Shown here piece by piece: positions 40,547 to 51,711 of a DNA stretch of 64,000 nucleotides; the first letter of the stretch is position 1; every line of letters starts with the position of its first letter. The position numbers and the translations under genes were made by a program. Below the pieces are notes generated by a model. The model was given only the letters and a program-made list of their open reading frames with translations. It was not told where the DNA came from and did not search any database. Source of the stretch: Harmothoe impar. Its lineage: Eukaryota > Annelida > Polychaeta > Phyllodocida > Polynoidae. The stretch covers positions 61,029,946-61,093,945 of the forward strand of contig OX381720.1 of NCBI GenBank assembly GCA_947462335.1, read 5' to 3'.

Positions 40547-40557
40547 GCTCCCTGGAG

Positions 40558-42288
40558 TTATATGACTGCTGGTAATGGGGGAGGTGGTATATTGAACATA
40601 GGCCTCGCGTTCCCATAACAGTTATCCGGTCCCACATTGCCCCACCCCCCATAGGAGGTGTTAGGCCCAGCCAGATTCCCTTGACCTGGCGGCCGAGCAT
40701 TCATGTTTGCCCCCCTTGGCAAACCTGGTCTACCCACTGTAGACACATTTACCGGAACTGTATGAACCTGCCCTGCTCCTGGAGCTGGAGTAGAATGAGC
40801 ACCGGGAGCTGGAGCAGCATTAACTGTTCCCACAGGAGCCTTATGTCCTGTAGCCTGAGCTACTGGAACATCCCCTCTTTCTCTCTTAGTGTCATTTTCT
40901 ACGCTCACTGATTCTGTTTCTTCAAGAAAGCAATCTAACTTCTCTTGAAACAGCTTCTCCACTCTACCACAAAGTTCCAACATGAACTCCTCATTCTTGT
41001 CAAACTTATTGCCCTGCATAGATGAGTGTCCACTCACACTGGATAACATATCTGCTGTATGTATCACCATGGAACTATCTAGATCCTCAGTGGCAGGTGG
41101 TTTTTCTACCTCCTCCGCTGCATTGACGACAAATACTGAGGGCTCGTCGGCAGTTACAAAGGTCTCATCTCTAGATACCTCCTGTGCCTTTCCGACCGGG
41201 TCCCCATCTGCCTTCACTCCTTCAGGCTCTAGTTTGTTCACCATGTGGTCTTCAGCTTGTTGAGCTAGCGTCTCTAGCTCTCCCAGCTTACTATTTTGCT
41301 TCTTCAGCAACTCATCATATTCAGCTACTTGTAACTGCCTTGCTAGAATCTCAGAACTAATTTCCTTATTCCGTACCACTAGCTTTTCTGTTTCAGACTT
41401 CAGTCTGACTTCAGTACCTTCAAGTAGACCCACATTGACAGAGATCTGTTCCAGATGTTTTATCTGAGCTGCATGTTCCCCAATATTTCCTGGCCTTTTC
41501 GCCAAAAAACTCTTTTCGAAAGCCTCCCTCTCTTCCTTCAACTTTCTCAGGGATTCCTCCTCTATCCTTATCCCTTCCTTCATGTGATCATGCTCATTCC
41601 TTAATCTGAGGGTCCTTATGTCATCCAGGCTCAACCTCTCCCTGGGTCCATAAGGCGGAACCTCTAAACCAGGTATCGTCAACCTAAAAGGATCCGGAAA
41701 CAGCTTATCCCCCTTGGAGATTGCCACAGCTGTCTCTTTTCCTTCCTCCGGAGTTTTCTCCAGGTCGTCCCCTTTGACAGCCTCAACCCCATCCTGACTA
41801 CCCTGGACCACTATCCTAGTCCTTCCCACTGTCTCTACAGTGGGCACTGGTCTACGTTCCCATGTCACCGGTACATCTACCGCACCCTCCAGACTAGGTA
41901 TACTAGAGTCACTATCCTCTCCAGCATCTTCCATGGTCACCTGTCCAAGCGTCACATCCTCCCGTGATGTGTCCCCCACCTGGACAGGTCCCTCCATACC
42001 CCTATCTGGTTCTAGAGCTGGACGTTTCGCTGGGGGGTCCCCTTGTGAATCCTCAGATCTCACCTCGTGGGCTTCATCCTCCCCTCCATGTCCAATTTCC
42101 CTATTCTGATTGAACGTATGTACCTTCTGCCTAGCATTAAACCTCACCCTAGATCGTAGCCTAGGGCGCATACCCTCCCCTTGGTTTGTAACCGACGGGG
42201 GAGGTACCTCTGTATCCGACATCTCTTCACCACACAAAAGCAACCTGTAATAACTATCCTTGAAACCTACCAATTCTGGTTCAAACAT
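40558..42288 (-). CDS. Leading retrotransposon ORF, coiled-coil (576 codons)
   Basis: First ORF of the element, 73 nt from the 5' LTR. An acidic, polar N-terminal half (about 1-215) is followed by a long coiled coil (about 225-350; RIEEESLRKLKEEREAFEK and following), then a linker. It ends in a Pro/Gly/Asn-rich tail with PPPPLPAV at the end. Met23 (MSDTEVPPP) is an alternative start. It occupies the place of an N-terminal Gag (matrix) region but is longer than usual, and I do not recognise a domain. It may be the front part of a split Gag. Confidence 0.7.
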   Translation of the reverse strand: MFEPELVGFKDSYYRLLLCGEEMSDTEVPPPSVTNQGEGMRPRLRSRVRFNARQKVHTFNQNREIGHGGEDEAHEVRSEDSQGDPPAKRPALEPDRGMEGPVQVGDTSREDVTLGQVTMEDAGEDSDSSIPSLEGAVDVPVTWERRPVPTVETVGRTRIVVQGSQDGVEAVKGDDLEKTPEEGKETAVAISKGDKLFPDPFRLTIPGLEVPPYGPRERLSLDDIRTLRLRNEHDHMKEGIRIEEESLRKLKEEREAFEKSFLAKRPGNIGEHAAQIKHLEQISVNVGLLEGTEVRLKSETEKLVVRNKEISSEILARQLQVAEYDELLKKQNSKLGELETLAQQAEDHMVNKLEPEGVKADGDPVGKAQEVSRDETFVTADEPSVFVVNAAEEVEKPPATEDLDSSMVIHTADMLSSVSGHSSMQGNKFDKNEEFMLELCGRVEKLFQEKLDCFLEETESVSVENDTKRERGDVPVAQATGHKAPVGTVNAAPAPGAHSTPAPGAGQVHTVPVNVSTVGRPGLPRGANMNARPPGQGNLAGPNTSYGGWGNVGPDNCYGNARPMFNIPPPPLPAVI

Positions 42289-42334
42289 GTAAGAGCTTAC
42301 CTCTCAATTTCAAAGAAAATAAATGTAAATCAAT

Positions 42335-42341
42335 ACTTACC
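42335..42341 (-). promoter_or_regulatory. Candidate 5' splice donor in the retrotransposon leader
   Basis: Minus strand GGTAAGT, in TGGGTAAGTATTG, lies between the primer-binding site and the first ATG. A second GGTAAGC occurs about 40 nt further, near 42296-42301. Either could serve spliced mRNAs for the downstream ORFs. No acceptor has been identified. Confidence 0.35.
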
Positions 42342-42347
42342 CAAAGT

Positions 42348-42360
42348 GGTCACGGCACCA
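42348..42360 (-). other. Primer-binding site, tRNA-His-like
   Basis: Minus strand TGGTGCCGTGACC lies one base inside the 5' LTR. TGGTGCCGTGA is complementary to the 3' end of an animal-type tRNA-His (acceptor GCCGTGA plus CCA), so priming by tRNA-His is likely. Confidence 0.6.
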
Positions 42361-42361
42361 G

Positions 42362-43142
42362 TGTAGCTGTTGGCTATTCTAAGATAGGCATCGGCTATGA
42401 AAAACTCCAGATTCGAAAATAGGTTGTTCAGAAATTACACTTTATTCATTTTGACATACGGCTCGTAATCATACAGACTGATAGTAACAATCAAATAGGC
42501 TTCTGAACACCAGTGGTCATGTGAACATACAAGAGGTATACGCTCATGGTCTAGTACATAATTCCCGAGTTCCAAGGCTCTCTTCCATCATGGTTAACTC
42601 CACTTGGACCAGACTCCGCGGAAGGAGTTCTGTGTCCGGAGTTGTCCACCAGTGCGTCTATCTCCTCTAGTTCCCCCAGAGGGTAGAACAGAGAGAGAGA
42701 CGCAGGGTGACCAAGTTGGAAGCAGCGACAGGACTAGGCCTAAAAGGTACAACAGAGTTCGGGGAAGCTCTGTTGTGGAGCAGTCGAGCTGGCCGAAGTG
42801 CACAGCAAGACTGGGTCCTCGATTAGCAGAACCACAGGTCTTATGTACTGATCCTTATGTAACTCTCTCCATTACTCGTAAACACTTGAGTTCCCGAGGA
42901 ACTCCGGGTAACCATGCACCGGTGCATCCGGGCCGACACGGTACCCGAGATATGTCGGGTGACACGTGGCGGTCACAGCTCAATGCACATAACCAGGCCG
43001 CGCTCTCTCAATCCTCAGGTGTAGACTTATGTAACTATATACCTGGCACCAGACAGGAGCGCGGCCCGGATACACGGCAACACACATACCCAATATAACC
43101 CAAACTAGTTCTATAGAAATAGTATAGCCACGACCCACTACA
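42362..43142 (-). repeat. 5' LTR (in element orientation), 781 bp
   Basis: Partner of 29411-30181. It has the same TGTAG...CTACA ends, about ten substitutions and one 10-bp insertion relative to the other LTR. The high identity shows recent insertion. Confidence 0.95.
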
Positions 43143-43614
43143 GCAGGCTCTACTAGCTAGACAGAGAGAGCTGGGTAGGGTACTAGGTGCACAACATCGC
43201 ATACTAATTGCACAATAAACCCCAACTACACACCTAATCGACAATTGTAGTGTTACTTACTTTCGTGCACATCAAATCTCAGATATCAGTGCAATGCTAA
43301 ATGACAATGGCCCAATATGACATCATGGTGCATGAATGCAGCTCTGGTGAGTAACTTAACTGTGCTGAATTCAAGCATCATACTGACCCTGGAGTTGAGA
43401 CACTGTTGCAGGGTCAGCATGATGCACCAATGCAGCATAGGCAAACTACTCACCCTGGCTGCATCGGTAACAAATGTTATCTTTGAATGACATGCCATCC
43501 TATATGGGTGGAGGATGTCCCATTCTCTCAATGCAGCAGTTTAAGTTGTCCAAGGCAGGGGCAGAGTAATTCACTGACCCTGCATTGGTGCATCATGCTG
43601 ACTCTATGGGAGTG
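43143..43614 (+). repeat. Tandem duplication copy B, second part
   Basis: Continues the homology to 23795-24214 after the retrotransposon, starting with the second GCAG. It includes about 48 bp after CCCCAACTACA that copy A lacks, and a GCATCATG-type MITE (43290-43614). Confidence 0.8.
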
Positions 43615-44605
43615 CATCAATCACGTACGGTTGACATGGTTTGTGGATGCAGCACTGACGAGTTTCTTACCAGGGCTGCATGCTGGCACCACACCAACAA
43701 AAGGACAAACACATTAAATCCATTTTACACTAGATTCTACTGCAGATCTACATTAGATTATACTGTTTACCTACACTAACTATTTACAGTGTACTCCTGG
43801 TTGCAGATAGAATACGTTTATAACTGTAAGAGTTTATAAGGCAATACTCATGTCCCCTTCAGCCTTTTATCTCTCTCATCTCTTTCTTCCAATTCGTCCC
43901 TTTCCCCCCCCAATCCCCTCTCTCCCATTGTTCCCTCCCACCCCTTCCACCACCTTCCCCTCCTCTGCCCCCCCCCCCCTCCATGTATAAGTGCTCACAT
44001 TACCCCGATTGCCGATATTTAATTCCGGTGTGTAATACGTGGTGGCTGGAGGTGGGAGTAGAGGCGGCCGGATCTGGGGGAGGCAGATCCTCATGTCGGA
44101 GGTACTTCTTCATTCTGTGATGGAAGGTGGCGCCATGTGAGCTGACTACCTCTCTGTATGAACCCTGCAAACAACATGTGTCTTGACTTATGATCCCTAA
44201 ATGAAATGAAAATATTTTGGTAACAAGAAAATATCAACAGCTTTACCTGCTCGAGAATTATGCGATTTATTTTCTCATGTCATCTTCCTGAATTGTTTTT
44301 GTTATTTGCATGAATACATTTCGGGAAATACTCATCACCCATGTCACTCTAGGAAAATTCACTATTCTTGAGTTCAAATCACCGGTGTCCATCTTCTGTA
44401 TAGAGCACAATCATAAGCCATCACAAGCTAATGTCTGAGTCTACACCAAGACTGTGTTCTGAGAGTCACTTCTCTGCTACAGACACTACATAAATGTATT
44501 TTTGCATTAAAGTAAATTCAATATGCTTGAAGGAAAAAATTAAAGTGTTCATACTAAATTTGATCAAATGCAAACATTCATGCAGTGGAGCTCAGCTGCT
44601 CAGAG
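43615..44605. other. Gene-free stretch
   Basis: Contains a pyrimidine-rich tract (about 43850-43985) and ordinary AT-rich DNA. I see no gene. Confidence 0.5.
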
Positions 44606-46275
44606 ATACCCTCCCACACAAAGGTCCTGATACCCTCCTCCAACAAAGAGGTCCTGATACCCTCCTCCCACACAAAGGTCCTGATACCCTCCTCCAACAA
44701 AGAGGTCCTGATACCCTCCTCCCACACAAAGGTCCTGATACCCTCCTCCAACAAAGAGGTCCTGATACCCTCCTCCCACACAGAGGTCCTGATACCCTCC
44801 TCCCACACAGAGGTCCTGATACCCTCCTCCCACACAGAGGTCCTGATACCCTCCTCCCACACAGAGGTCCTGATACCCTCCTCCTACACAGAGGTTCTGA
44901 TACCTTCCTGTCCTGATACCTTCCTCCCACACAGAGATCCTGCTACCCTCCTCCCACACAGAGATCCTGATACCCTCCTCCCACACAGAGGTCCTGATAC
45001 CCTCCTCCCACACAGAGGTCCTGATACCCTCCTCCCACACAGAGGTCCTGATACCCTCCTCCCACACAGAGGTCCTGATACCCTCCTCCCACACAGAGGT
45101 CCTGTTACCCTCCTCCCACACAGAGGTCCTGATACCCTCCTCCCACACAGAGGTCCTGATACCCTCCTCCCACACAGAGGTCCTGTTACCCTCCTCCCAC
45201 ACAGAGGTCCTGATACCCTCCTCCCACACAGAGGTCCTGTTACCCTCCTCCCACACAGAGGTCTTGATACCTTCCTCCCACACAGAGGTCCTGATACCTT
45301 CCTCCCACACAGAGGTCCTGATACCCTCCACCCACACAGAGGTCCTGATACCCTCCTCCCACACAGAGGTCCTCCCACACAGAGGTCCTGATACCCTCCT
45401 CCCACACAGAGGTCCTCCCACACAGAGGTCCTGATACCTTCCTCCCACACAGAGGTCCTGATACCCTCCTCCCACACAGAGGTCCTGATACCCTCCTCCC
45501 ACACAGAGGTCCTCCCACACAGAGGTCCTGATACCTTCCTCCCACACAGAGGTCCTGATACCCTCCCCCCACACAGAGGTCCTGTTACCCTCCACCCACA
45601 CAGAGGTCCTGATACCCTCCTCCCACACAGAGGTCCTCCCACACAGAGGTCCTGATACCCTCCTCCCACACAGAGGTCCTGATACCCTCCTCCCACACAG
45701 AGGTCCTGATACCCTCCTCCCACACAGAGGTCCTGATACCCTCCACCCACACAGAGGTCCTGATACCCTCCTCCCACACAGAGGTCCTGATACCCTCCAC
45801 CCACACAGAGGTCCTGATACCCTCCTCCCACACAGAGGTCCTGATACCCTCCTCCCACACAGAGGTCCTGATACCCTCCTCCCACACAGAGGTCCTGTTA
45901 CCCTCCTCCCACACAGAGGTCCTGATACCCTCCTCCCACACAGAGGTCCTGATACCCTCCTCCCACACAGAGGTCCTGATACCCTCCTCCCACACAGAGG
46001 TCCTGATACCCTCCTCCCACACAGAGGTCCTGATACCCTCCTCCCACACAGAAGTCCTGATACCCTCCTCCCACACAGAGGTCCTGATACCCTCCTCCCA
46101 CACAGAGGTCCTGATACCCTCCTCCCACACAGAAGTCCTGATATCCTCCTCCCACACAGAGGTCCTGATACCCTCCTGTCCTGATACCCTCCTGTCCTGA
46201 TACCCTCCTGTCCTGATACCCTCCTGTCCTGATACCCTCTTGTCCTGATATCCTCCTGTCCTGATACCCTCATCC
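44606..46275 (+). repeat. 27-bp minisatellite, about 55-60 units
   Basis: The unit is about 27 bp (ACACAGAGGTCCTGATACCC plus TCCTCCC), with truncated 14-bp units near 45370, 45415, 45510 and 45630. A degenerate CCTGATACCCTCCTGT section of about 15 bp closes it (46170-46265). Since 27 is a multiple of three, very long frames stay open on both strands (up to 557 codons of repeated VSGPLCGRR). The open frames follow from unit length; I do not consider them a gene. Confidence 0.92.
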
Positions 46276-46442
46276 TACACAGAGAGTGCTTCCTGGTGGA
46301 GCTCTACCTCGGAGTGTTGGTGCTGATACCCCTACCGCTGCGCCCCCTGGTGGGATCCATCACGTGCCCCATCACCGAGTGACGTCCCATCATGCTCTAG
46401 TGGTTCATTACGGCAGGTCTCACCAGGCGGCAGCACCCCTCC

Positions 46443-46668
46443 TAACCCACTAAGGGCCGCATGGTGCATTCATGCATCATGATCTTTGTTGTCCTGATGC
46501 ATGAATGCAGCATTGGTTGATAGCTTGCTTGCGCTGCATTCAAGCATCATGTCAACTTTTAGGGGTTGATACACTCTTAAACGGTCAACATTGGCTCACC
46601 AGGGGTGCATTTGTGCATCATGATGTCATGGCACATTAAAGTACTATGCAGCCCTTAAAGGGCTAATG
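46443..46668 (+). repeat. Full-length GCATCATG-type MITE copy
   Basis: The left end (CTAAGGGCCGCATGGTGCAT) and the right end (ATTAAAGTACTATGCAGCCC, TTAAAGGGCTAA) are inverted relatives. Four GCATCATG/CCTGATGC-like octamers lie between. One of the clearest copies in the window. Confidence 0.7.
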
Positions 46669-47324
46669 ACTTTTTACCCCCCACACCCACCGCCTGCCTC
46701 AGCCGCCGCCAGCTCAGAAATTCCCTTTTCAATTCTTTTATCTTTCACACCCACAAATCGGTTTAACTCGGCGCCACACGTGCACGGCGCTGCATTCTGT
46801 CGCCGACATAGCGTCCCTGCTGGGTTCCGTTTAAGGCGTCACGTCAGGATTAAAAATAAAGAAAACACAGAGAGAGAAGCCTGGGATGACAGAGTAATCG
46901 TCATTGAAAGCAAACGTCTGCGATTTAATTTTTTTCGGTCTAATACTTTAAATTCCTGCTTTCCTTATCATTCGTGCGTTGCCGACACCTTGATTTAACT
47001 CTCTGCGCCTGCCTAGCCGCAGTCCATGAAAGCAGGGCGCCTCTCAGAAACTGAAGGATGAATTGGAGCTGGAAATAGGTCATGACAAGAGTTTCAATGA
47101 GGGCCTACGTTTAATTTAAGGGCCCTGGTTCTAAGGACCATGGCCCATTCGCTCCTCTAGAGTTCACAACTTGATATCAAGGCCGTGGTTCCAAGATCCC
47201 TGGTTCTAAAGGCCCTGGTTCTACCATTCTAGTTCTTAGGGCCTTTGTTCCATTTACCAAGGTACCTTGATTTGAATGCCTTAGTTTTAAAGGGCCCTGG
47301 TCACAAGAACCCCTATTCATAATG
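46669..47324. other. Gene-free stretch with degenerate CCCTGGTTC repeats
   Basis: Ordinary sequence, then loosely repeated GGCCCTGGTTCTA motifs (about 47120-47310). No gene seen. Confidence 0.5.
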
Positions 47325-47965
47325 AAAGTAGTGCTGGGAAATGGGGATAACTACACAGTTATATTAGTGAAAGTAGTGCAGGGAGATGGGGATAATACAC
47401 AGTTATATTGGAGAAAGTAGTGCAGGGAAATGGGGATTAATACACAGTTATATTGGTGAAAGTAGTGCCGGGAAATGGGGATAACTACACAGTTATATTA
47501 GTGAAAGTAGTGCAGGGAGATGGGGATTAATACACAGTTATATTGGAGAAAGTAGTGCAGGGAAATGGGGATTACTACACAGTTATATTGGTGAACGTAC
47601 TGCAGTGAGATGGGGATTAATACACAGTTATATTGGTGAAAGTAGTGCAGGGAGATGGGGATTAATACACAGTTATATTGGTGAAAGTAGTGCAGGGAAA
47701 TGGGGATTAATACACAGTTATATTGGTGAAAGTAGTGCAGTGAGATGGGATTAATACACAGTTATATTGGTGAAAGTAGTGCAGGGAAATGGGGATTAAT
47801 ACACAGTTATATTGGTGAAAGTAGTGCAGGGAGATGGGGATTGATACATAGTTATATTGGTGAAAGTAGTGCAGGGAAATGGGGATTAATACATAGTTAT
47901 ATTGGTGAAAGTAGTGCAGGGAAATGGGGATGGATTACTGCACAATCATATCTATGCAGTTATAT
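47325..47965 (+). repeat. 45-bp minisatellite, about 14 units
   Basis: Unit of about 45 bp: TATTGGTGAAAGTAGTGCAG, then GGAAATGGGGATTAATACAC and AGTTA. Units differ by A/G at one position and occasional single-base indels. Confidence 0.92.
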
Positions 47966-48199
47966 TGGTGAGGGTAGTGTAGGAGCGCCTCTCCCTGTGC
48001 AATCATACATGAAATGAAGTGGTGGATGGTTCCGAAGCGGAGTGATTAACCCACTGCCAGGCGGCACACGCCTTAATGGTGCCGGAATGGAGATGTCATA
48101 GAGGGAGGCAGTATCAATGGGTGGAGCTATGTGTTTGACATCAATAGCACCGAGATATAGAACTAGGCCTAGCTCCATAAAGGTCGCTTAGTCTTTTAA

Positions 48200-48310
48200 T
48201 AGAATGTACACTTCAGTGTGATGATGCATGCATGCAGAGCTGGCGAGTAACTCCACCAGTGCTGCATGCTGGCGAGTAACTCGTCAGTATGGCATTCAAG
48301 ATTTACGTCC
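48200..48310 (+). repeat. GCATCATG-type MITE fragment
   Basis: Carries TGATGATGCATGCATGCAGA and GCTGGCGAGTAACTC arms of the family, incomplete at the right end. Confidence 0.5.
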
Positions 48311-48715
48311 AGATTTCAAATAGGGTATTGTCCCAGCTTATAAACGGGGCAGGCTTATATTCAAAGCAGGCTTATATTATTTTCATCTACTCTAATTTTT
48401 AGGTTTAAAGAGCGACTCTAGCAGTCTGTCTAAAATTCTCAAACATATATTCATCATCTTTACACATTGTTTTGGACATTTCTAATAATATCATGACAAA
48501 CTCAAACGTTTTCTTCCTTTAAATTATACTCAGTTTAAGGGGTGGTACGTTAGCATCATGTACATAAGAGATGTGAAAATATAAATATTGCTTTATTGCC
48601 CAGGCTTATATTTGGGCCCCGGCTTAAACTGATTTCAAATGGGGTATTGACCCGCTTCATAAAGGGGGCAGGCTTATATTCGGGGCCCGGCTAATATTTG
48701 GGGAAATACGGTAGT
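48310..48715 (+). repeat. Interspersed repeat with GCAGGCTTATATTC blocks
   Basis: The start (CAAATAGGGTATTGTCCCAG, GGGGCAGGCTTATATTC) is repeated near the end (CAAATGGGGTATTGACCCGC, GGGGGCAGGCTTATATTCGG). The terminus TTTGGGGAAATACGGTA is typical of a repetitive DNA element. No coding capacity. Confidence 0.65.
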
Positions 48716-49609
48716 CATCAATATGTTATCAGGAAAAGGAATATGAGGGGGTTGAGATCTGATAAAGAGTTAGTTGGTGAAGAGATATATGGAATATGGC
48801 TGAGAAGGAGGAAAATAATTGGTATAACAACATCAGCGGCAAATGTGGCAGTGACTGCAGCAACAACAGAAGCAGCAACAACAGCATAAGCAGTTTCAAC
48901 AACAACAACAACAACAACAAAAGCTAGAGCAGGAAAGGCAGCAGCAACAGTAGTAGCAGACAGCCACAAAAACAACAAAATCTATGATGGATACAAAGCT
49001 CATAAATGTAAAGTACCATTTAGGCCAAGAAACAAAGGCAACAAAGGAAAAAGGAAATAGGGAGGTAGATTATTTGTGCCAAATTCTTTTTTGGATTGTT
49101 TGTATTTTAGCATAATTTATTGATAATTTCTCATTTGTTGGACCTCACAACTCACCCACCTCCCTGAAAGGGCCCAAAAACCTTTAGGGTAGAAAAAAAC
49201 ATAAAGGGTAGGTTGGGTTACACGTCTTTGTTTTGCCTTATGGGAAATAATATCTAGGCCAGGAGCCACAACAAGATATGGTATGAGGTATGAGGTGGGC
49301 TGGATAGGGGGGAGGGGGGGAGGCTGGGGCAGGGGGGGGGGGAGCTAAGACAGGGGCAGGAGGGTAGGACGCTGATGAGACGCTGATGGATGACAGTGAC
49401 GTCATGACGTGACAGGCGTGACGTACACAAAGCCCACGTCATGCTGCGTCCTATGAGAAATCAATTAAACTGAATTTGATCAAATCCCAGCTGCCTCGCC
49501 ACCGGAAGTAAATATATCATCTCTTCTTACCGTCTTGTCGCCCGGGTTTCATAACCAAAGGAGGCCATAGCTTACATGAGTGAAATGTCTTTATCCCTGT
49601 AAAGGCAGC
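48716..49609. other. Gene-free stretch with CAA-rich and G-rich simple sequence
   Basis: A CAA/CAG-rich segment (48840-48980) and a G-rich segment (49295-49370). Small open frames here reflect those repeats. No gene seen. Confidence 0.5.
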
Positions 49610-49735
49610 ATAGACCATTAATGTGGTGTGGTTTTCATGATGCATTGATGAAGCCCTGCGAGTAACATGGCAGTGCTGCAATCATTTATCTCATGGTGAA
49701 TACGACAGCCCTGTTGATTTAACCAAGGAAGGCCC
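49610..49735 (+). repeat. GCATCATG-type MITE fragment
   Basis: Has GGCAGCATAGACCATTAATG at the left, CATGATGCATTGATGAAGCC inside, and AGTGCTGCAATCAT beyond; diverged. Confidence 0.5.
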
Positions 49736-49909
49736 ATAAAAAAGAAACTCACTGGTATTTTAAGGCATTGAAATTCATGAATTAATTGTAATTTATCAAT
49801 CTAAATTTATTCTTTTGTTGAATTACATGATAGCACCAAAATAGTTCACCACTGAAGATTATTTCACCTGCCTTCGCCTCTTGATATACCTCTCCATGGT
49901 GGACTTTTC

Positions 49910-50195
49910 CCGTGCACAGAGAAAAGAACCAGCATCCAAAAGAGTCCAGGATGTCTCCAGAATGACTCTCCTCTCCAGGGGAGCCCAGGTGGCCTAAGGG
50001 AGCCTAGGTGCCTCTCTAGCTGACATAAAGGAGTCACCTGGGGAGTCATGTAGCTCTCTTGGTCATATGACTCCCCCAGGTAACTCCCTTAAGTCAGCCA
50101 GGGAGTCACCTATATAGGCTCCCTTAGACAGCCTGAGCTCGCCTAAAAAGGGGAGTAATTCTGGAGGCAACCTGGACTCCCTTTGGCGCTGTGTG
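49910..50195. repeat. Fold-back MITE built of GGGAGTCACCT blocks
   Basis: The left arm begins GAGTCCAGGATGTCTCCAGA and continues CTAAGGGAGCCTAGGTG and GGAGTCACCTGGGGAGTCAT. The right arm carries the inverse, ending TCTGGAGGCAACCTGGACTC. Arms over 100 bp each. No gene. Confidence 0.8.
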
Positions 50196-51229
50196 TGCAC
50201 CTATAGTCTAAATGGTACTGCTCTGGTTACACTGAAAAACTAAACTCGTCTCCAGACTCGTTGAAGTGACTATCATAAAATTAACCAGTCACAGAGTTGT
50301 CTATCCTATCAGGTTACCATAGCACAAATATAATCTGGAGCTGGCAAATGTCTGGTTTTGGGCTGGGACATGCCAAGTGGGTCTTTTATATCCAGCCAGA
50401 AGACCCGCCTCCTTGTCACTTAGACAAGGTTTTAACTTGTTTATTTTATGACTGTCACTTGGAAGGGTCTGGAGACAAGTTTACTTTTTGAGTGTATAAT
50501 GCCGACAGCACACTGTCCGTACAGGGTTACCACGTCAGGATACCAGATGGATTGGCCTACTTCTGCTCTCGTCTGCTGGTGCCCGATAGCCTTAAACTAG
50601 AATTTAATCTGAAACATGTCTCTTACTGTGAGTGACAGGCAACAAATCATGACAATATAGGGCTCTTTGAAACTAAGCTATCAACATGAATTGCAGCTTT
50701 CCTCAGCTACTGCAGCCCTTACCTCTACCGCGGGCCCTTGTCTCTGTATCTCAGGATGCCGACCACGGGGCTGCTCTAAGAATGGGAGAATCTCCCATTG
50801 CTGGAAGAACCTCCGGTGTGGGCTGATATACCTGTTGGGCCACCCAAGAAAACGAGGGAGGATTTCTTCTTTTTTACTCGCCAGCTAAAATGTATAGGAA
50901 GTTATTTGTTTTTCATGACCGAAAATCATATTTTAGTAGTTAAGAAGGTATTGATCTTTAGAGGTGGAGAAAATGTAAGTTATTTCTATTACATTACTGG
51001 CAGTATTAAAGTATAAAGTTTTCTTCAAAATCAGATTTCTATGATGTGTGCGGTAATGAATAACTTTTTCTTTTTAAGTGGTCTAATGGAGACGGTCCCG
51101 GAATCTTTCCATCTTTCTTTTCATTTTCTTCAATGTTTATCTCTCTATATTCTTAAGTGTGTTAAGACAAGAACATCCTATTTTAGGTGACCCCCATCCA
51201 AACACGCCGAGGCTATAGAGGTCTAAGTG
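50196..51229. other. Gene-free stretch
   Basis: No recognisable gene, RNA or well-formed repeat. The small plus-strand frames at 50297 and 50667-51016 show no domain. Confidence 0.45.
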
Positions 51230-51475
51230 ACAACACTATTTAAGGGCCGCAGACTACATTAATGCATCATCTTAGTCCTTTGTCGTCATGATGCAGGAAT
51301 GCAGGGCTACATTCATGCATCATGCCGAACATAATGCATTGATATACTCCTAAAGGCTCGTCATGATGCATGAATACAGCCCTGGCGAGTTACTCACCAG
51401 GGCTGCATTCATGCATCATGACAACCAAGGATATTAAAGCAGTATGCGGCCCTTACAGGGTTACCGTGCTTGGTA
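51230..51475 (+). repeat. GCATCATG-type MITE with near-perfect inner hairpin
   Basis: The ends are TTAAGGGCCGCAGACTACAT and ATTAAAGCAGTATGCGGCCC. An inner palindrome has 25-bp arms (51361-51385 and 51397-51421; TCATGATGCATGAATACAGC and its partner) with one mismatch and an 11-nt loop. Confidence 0.75.
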
Positions 51476-51711
51476 GGGATGGTACTATAGGAGCCTGAGT
51501 GACAACATCATTAGTGGGGACCGACAGGGAAGTAGGAGTGGGGGGGGGGGGTTGCACGGTGGGGGGGGGGGGGGGTCCCTCAGGGGGAAAGGTGTGTGTT
51601 GATAGGAACTAAAGGGGTGTGGGTTGTCTGTGAAAGGAGTACAAGTTTTTAAAAAAGCTATTAAGGAACATCTCCCTGCTGACTTACAGCAGCAACACAG
51701 AGACAAGAAGT

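Larger units (their letters stand above)
29411..43142 (-). mobile_element. Large Ty3/gypsy LTR retrotransposon, 13,732 bp
   Basis: Two LTRs (TGTAG...CTACA) about 99% identical apart from a 10-bp indel, a 4-bp target duplication, a candidate primer-binding site and a polypurine tract bound minus-strand Gag and Pol ORFs. Domain order is capsid, zinc knuckle, protease, reverse transcriptase, RNase H, integrase, the Ty3/gypsy (Metaviridae) order. It is large because of a 576-codon ORF before the capsid ORF, two ORFs of 401 and 870 codons after integrase, and about 1.5 kb of non-coding 3' sequence. No envelope-like membrane protein is seen. Confidence 0.95.

Noticed and set aside
44600..46273. 557-codon minus-strand frame
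   Set aside because: Direct translation of a 27-bp minisatellite; several frames are open at once.
44606..46275. CRISPR-like array
   Set aside because: Units abut without unique spacers and the setting is an animal genome, so it is a minisatellite.
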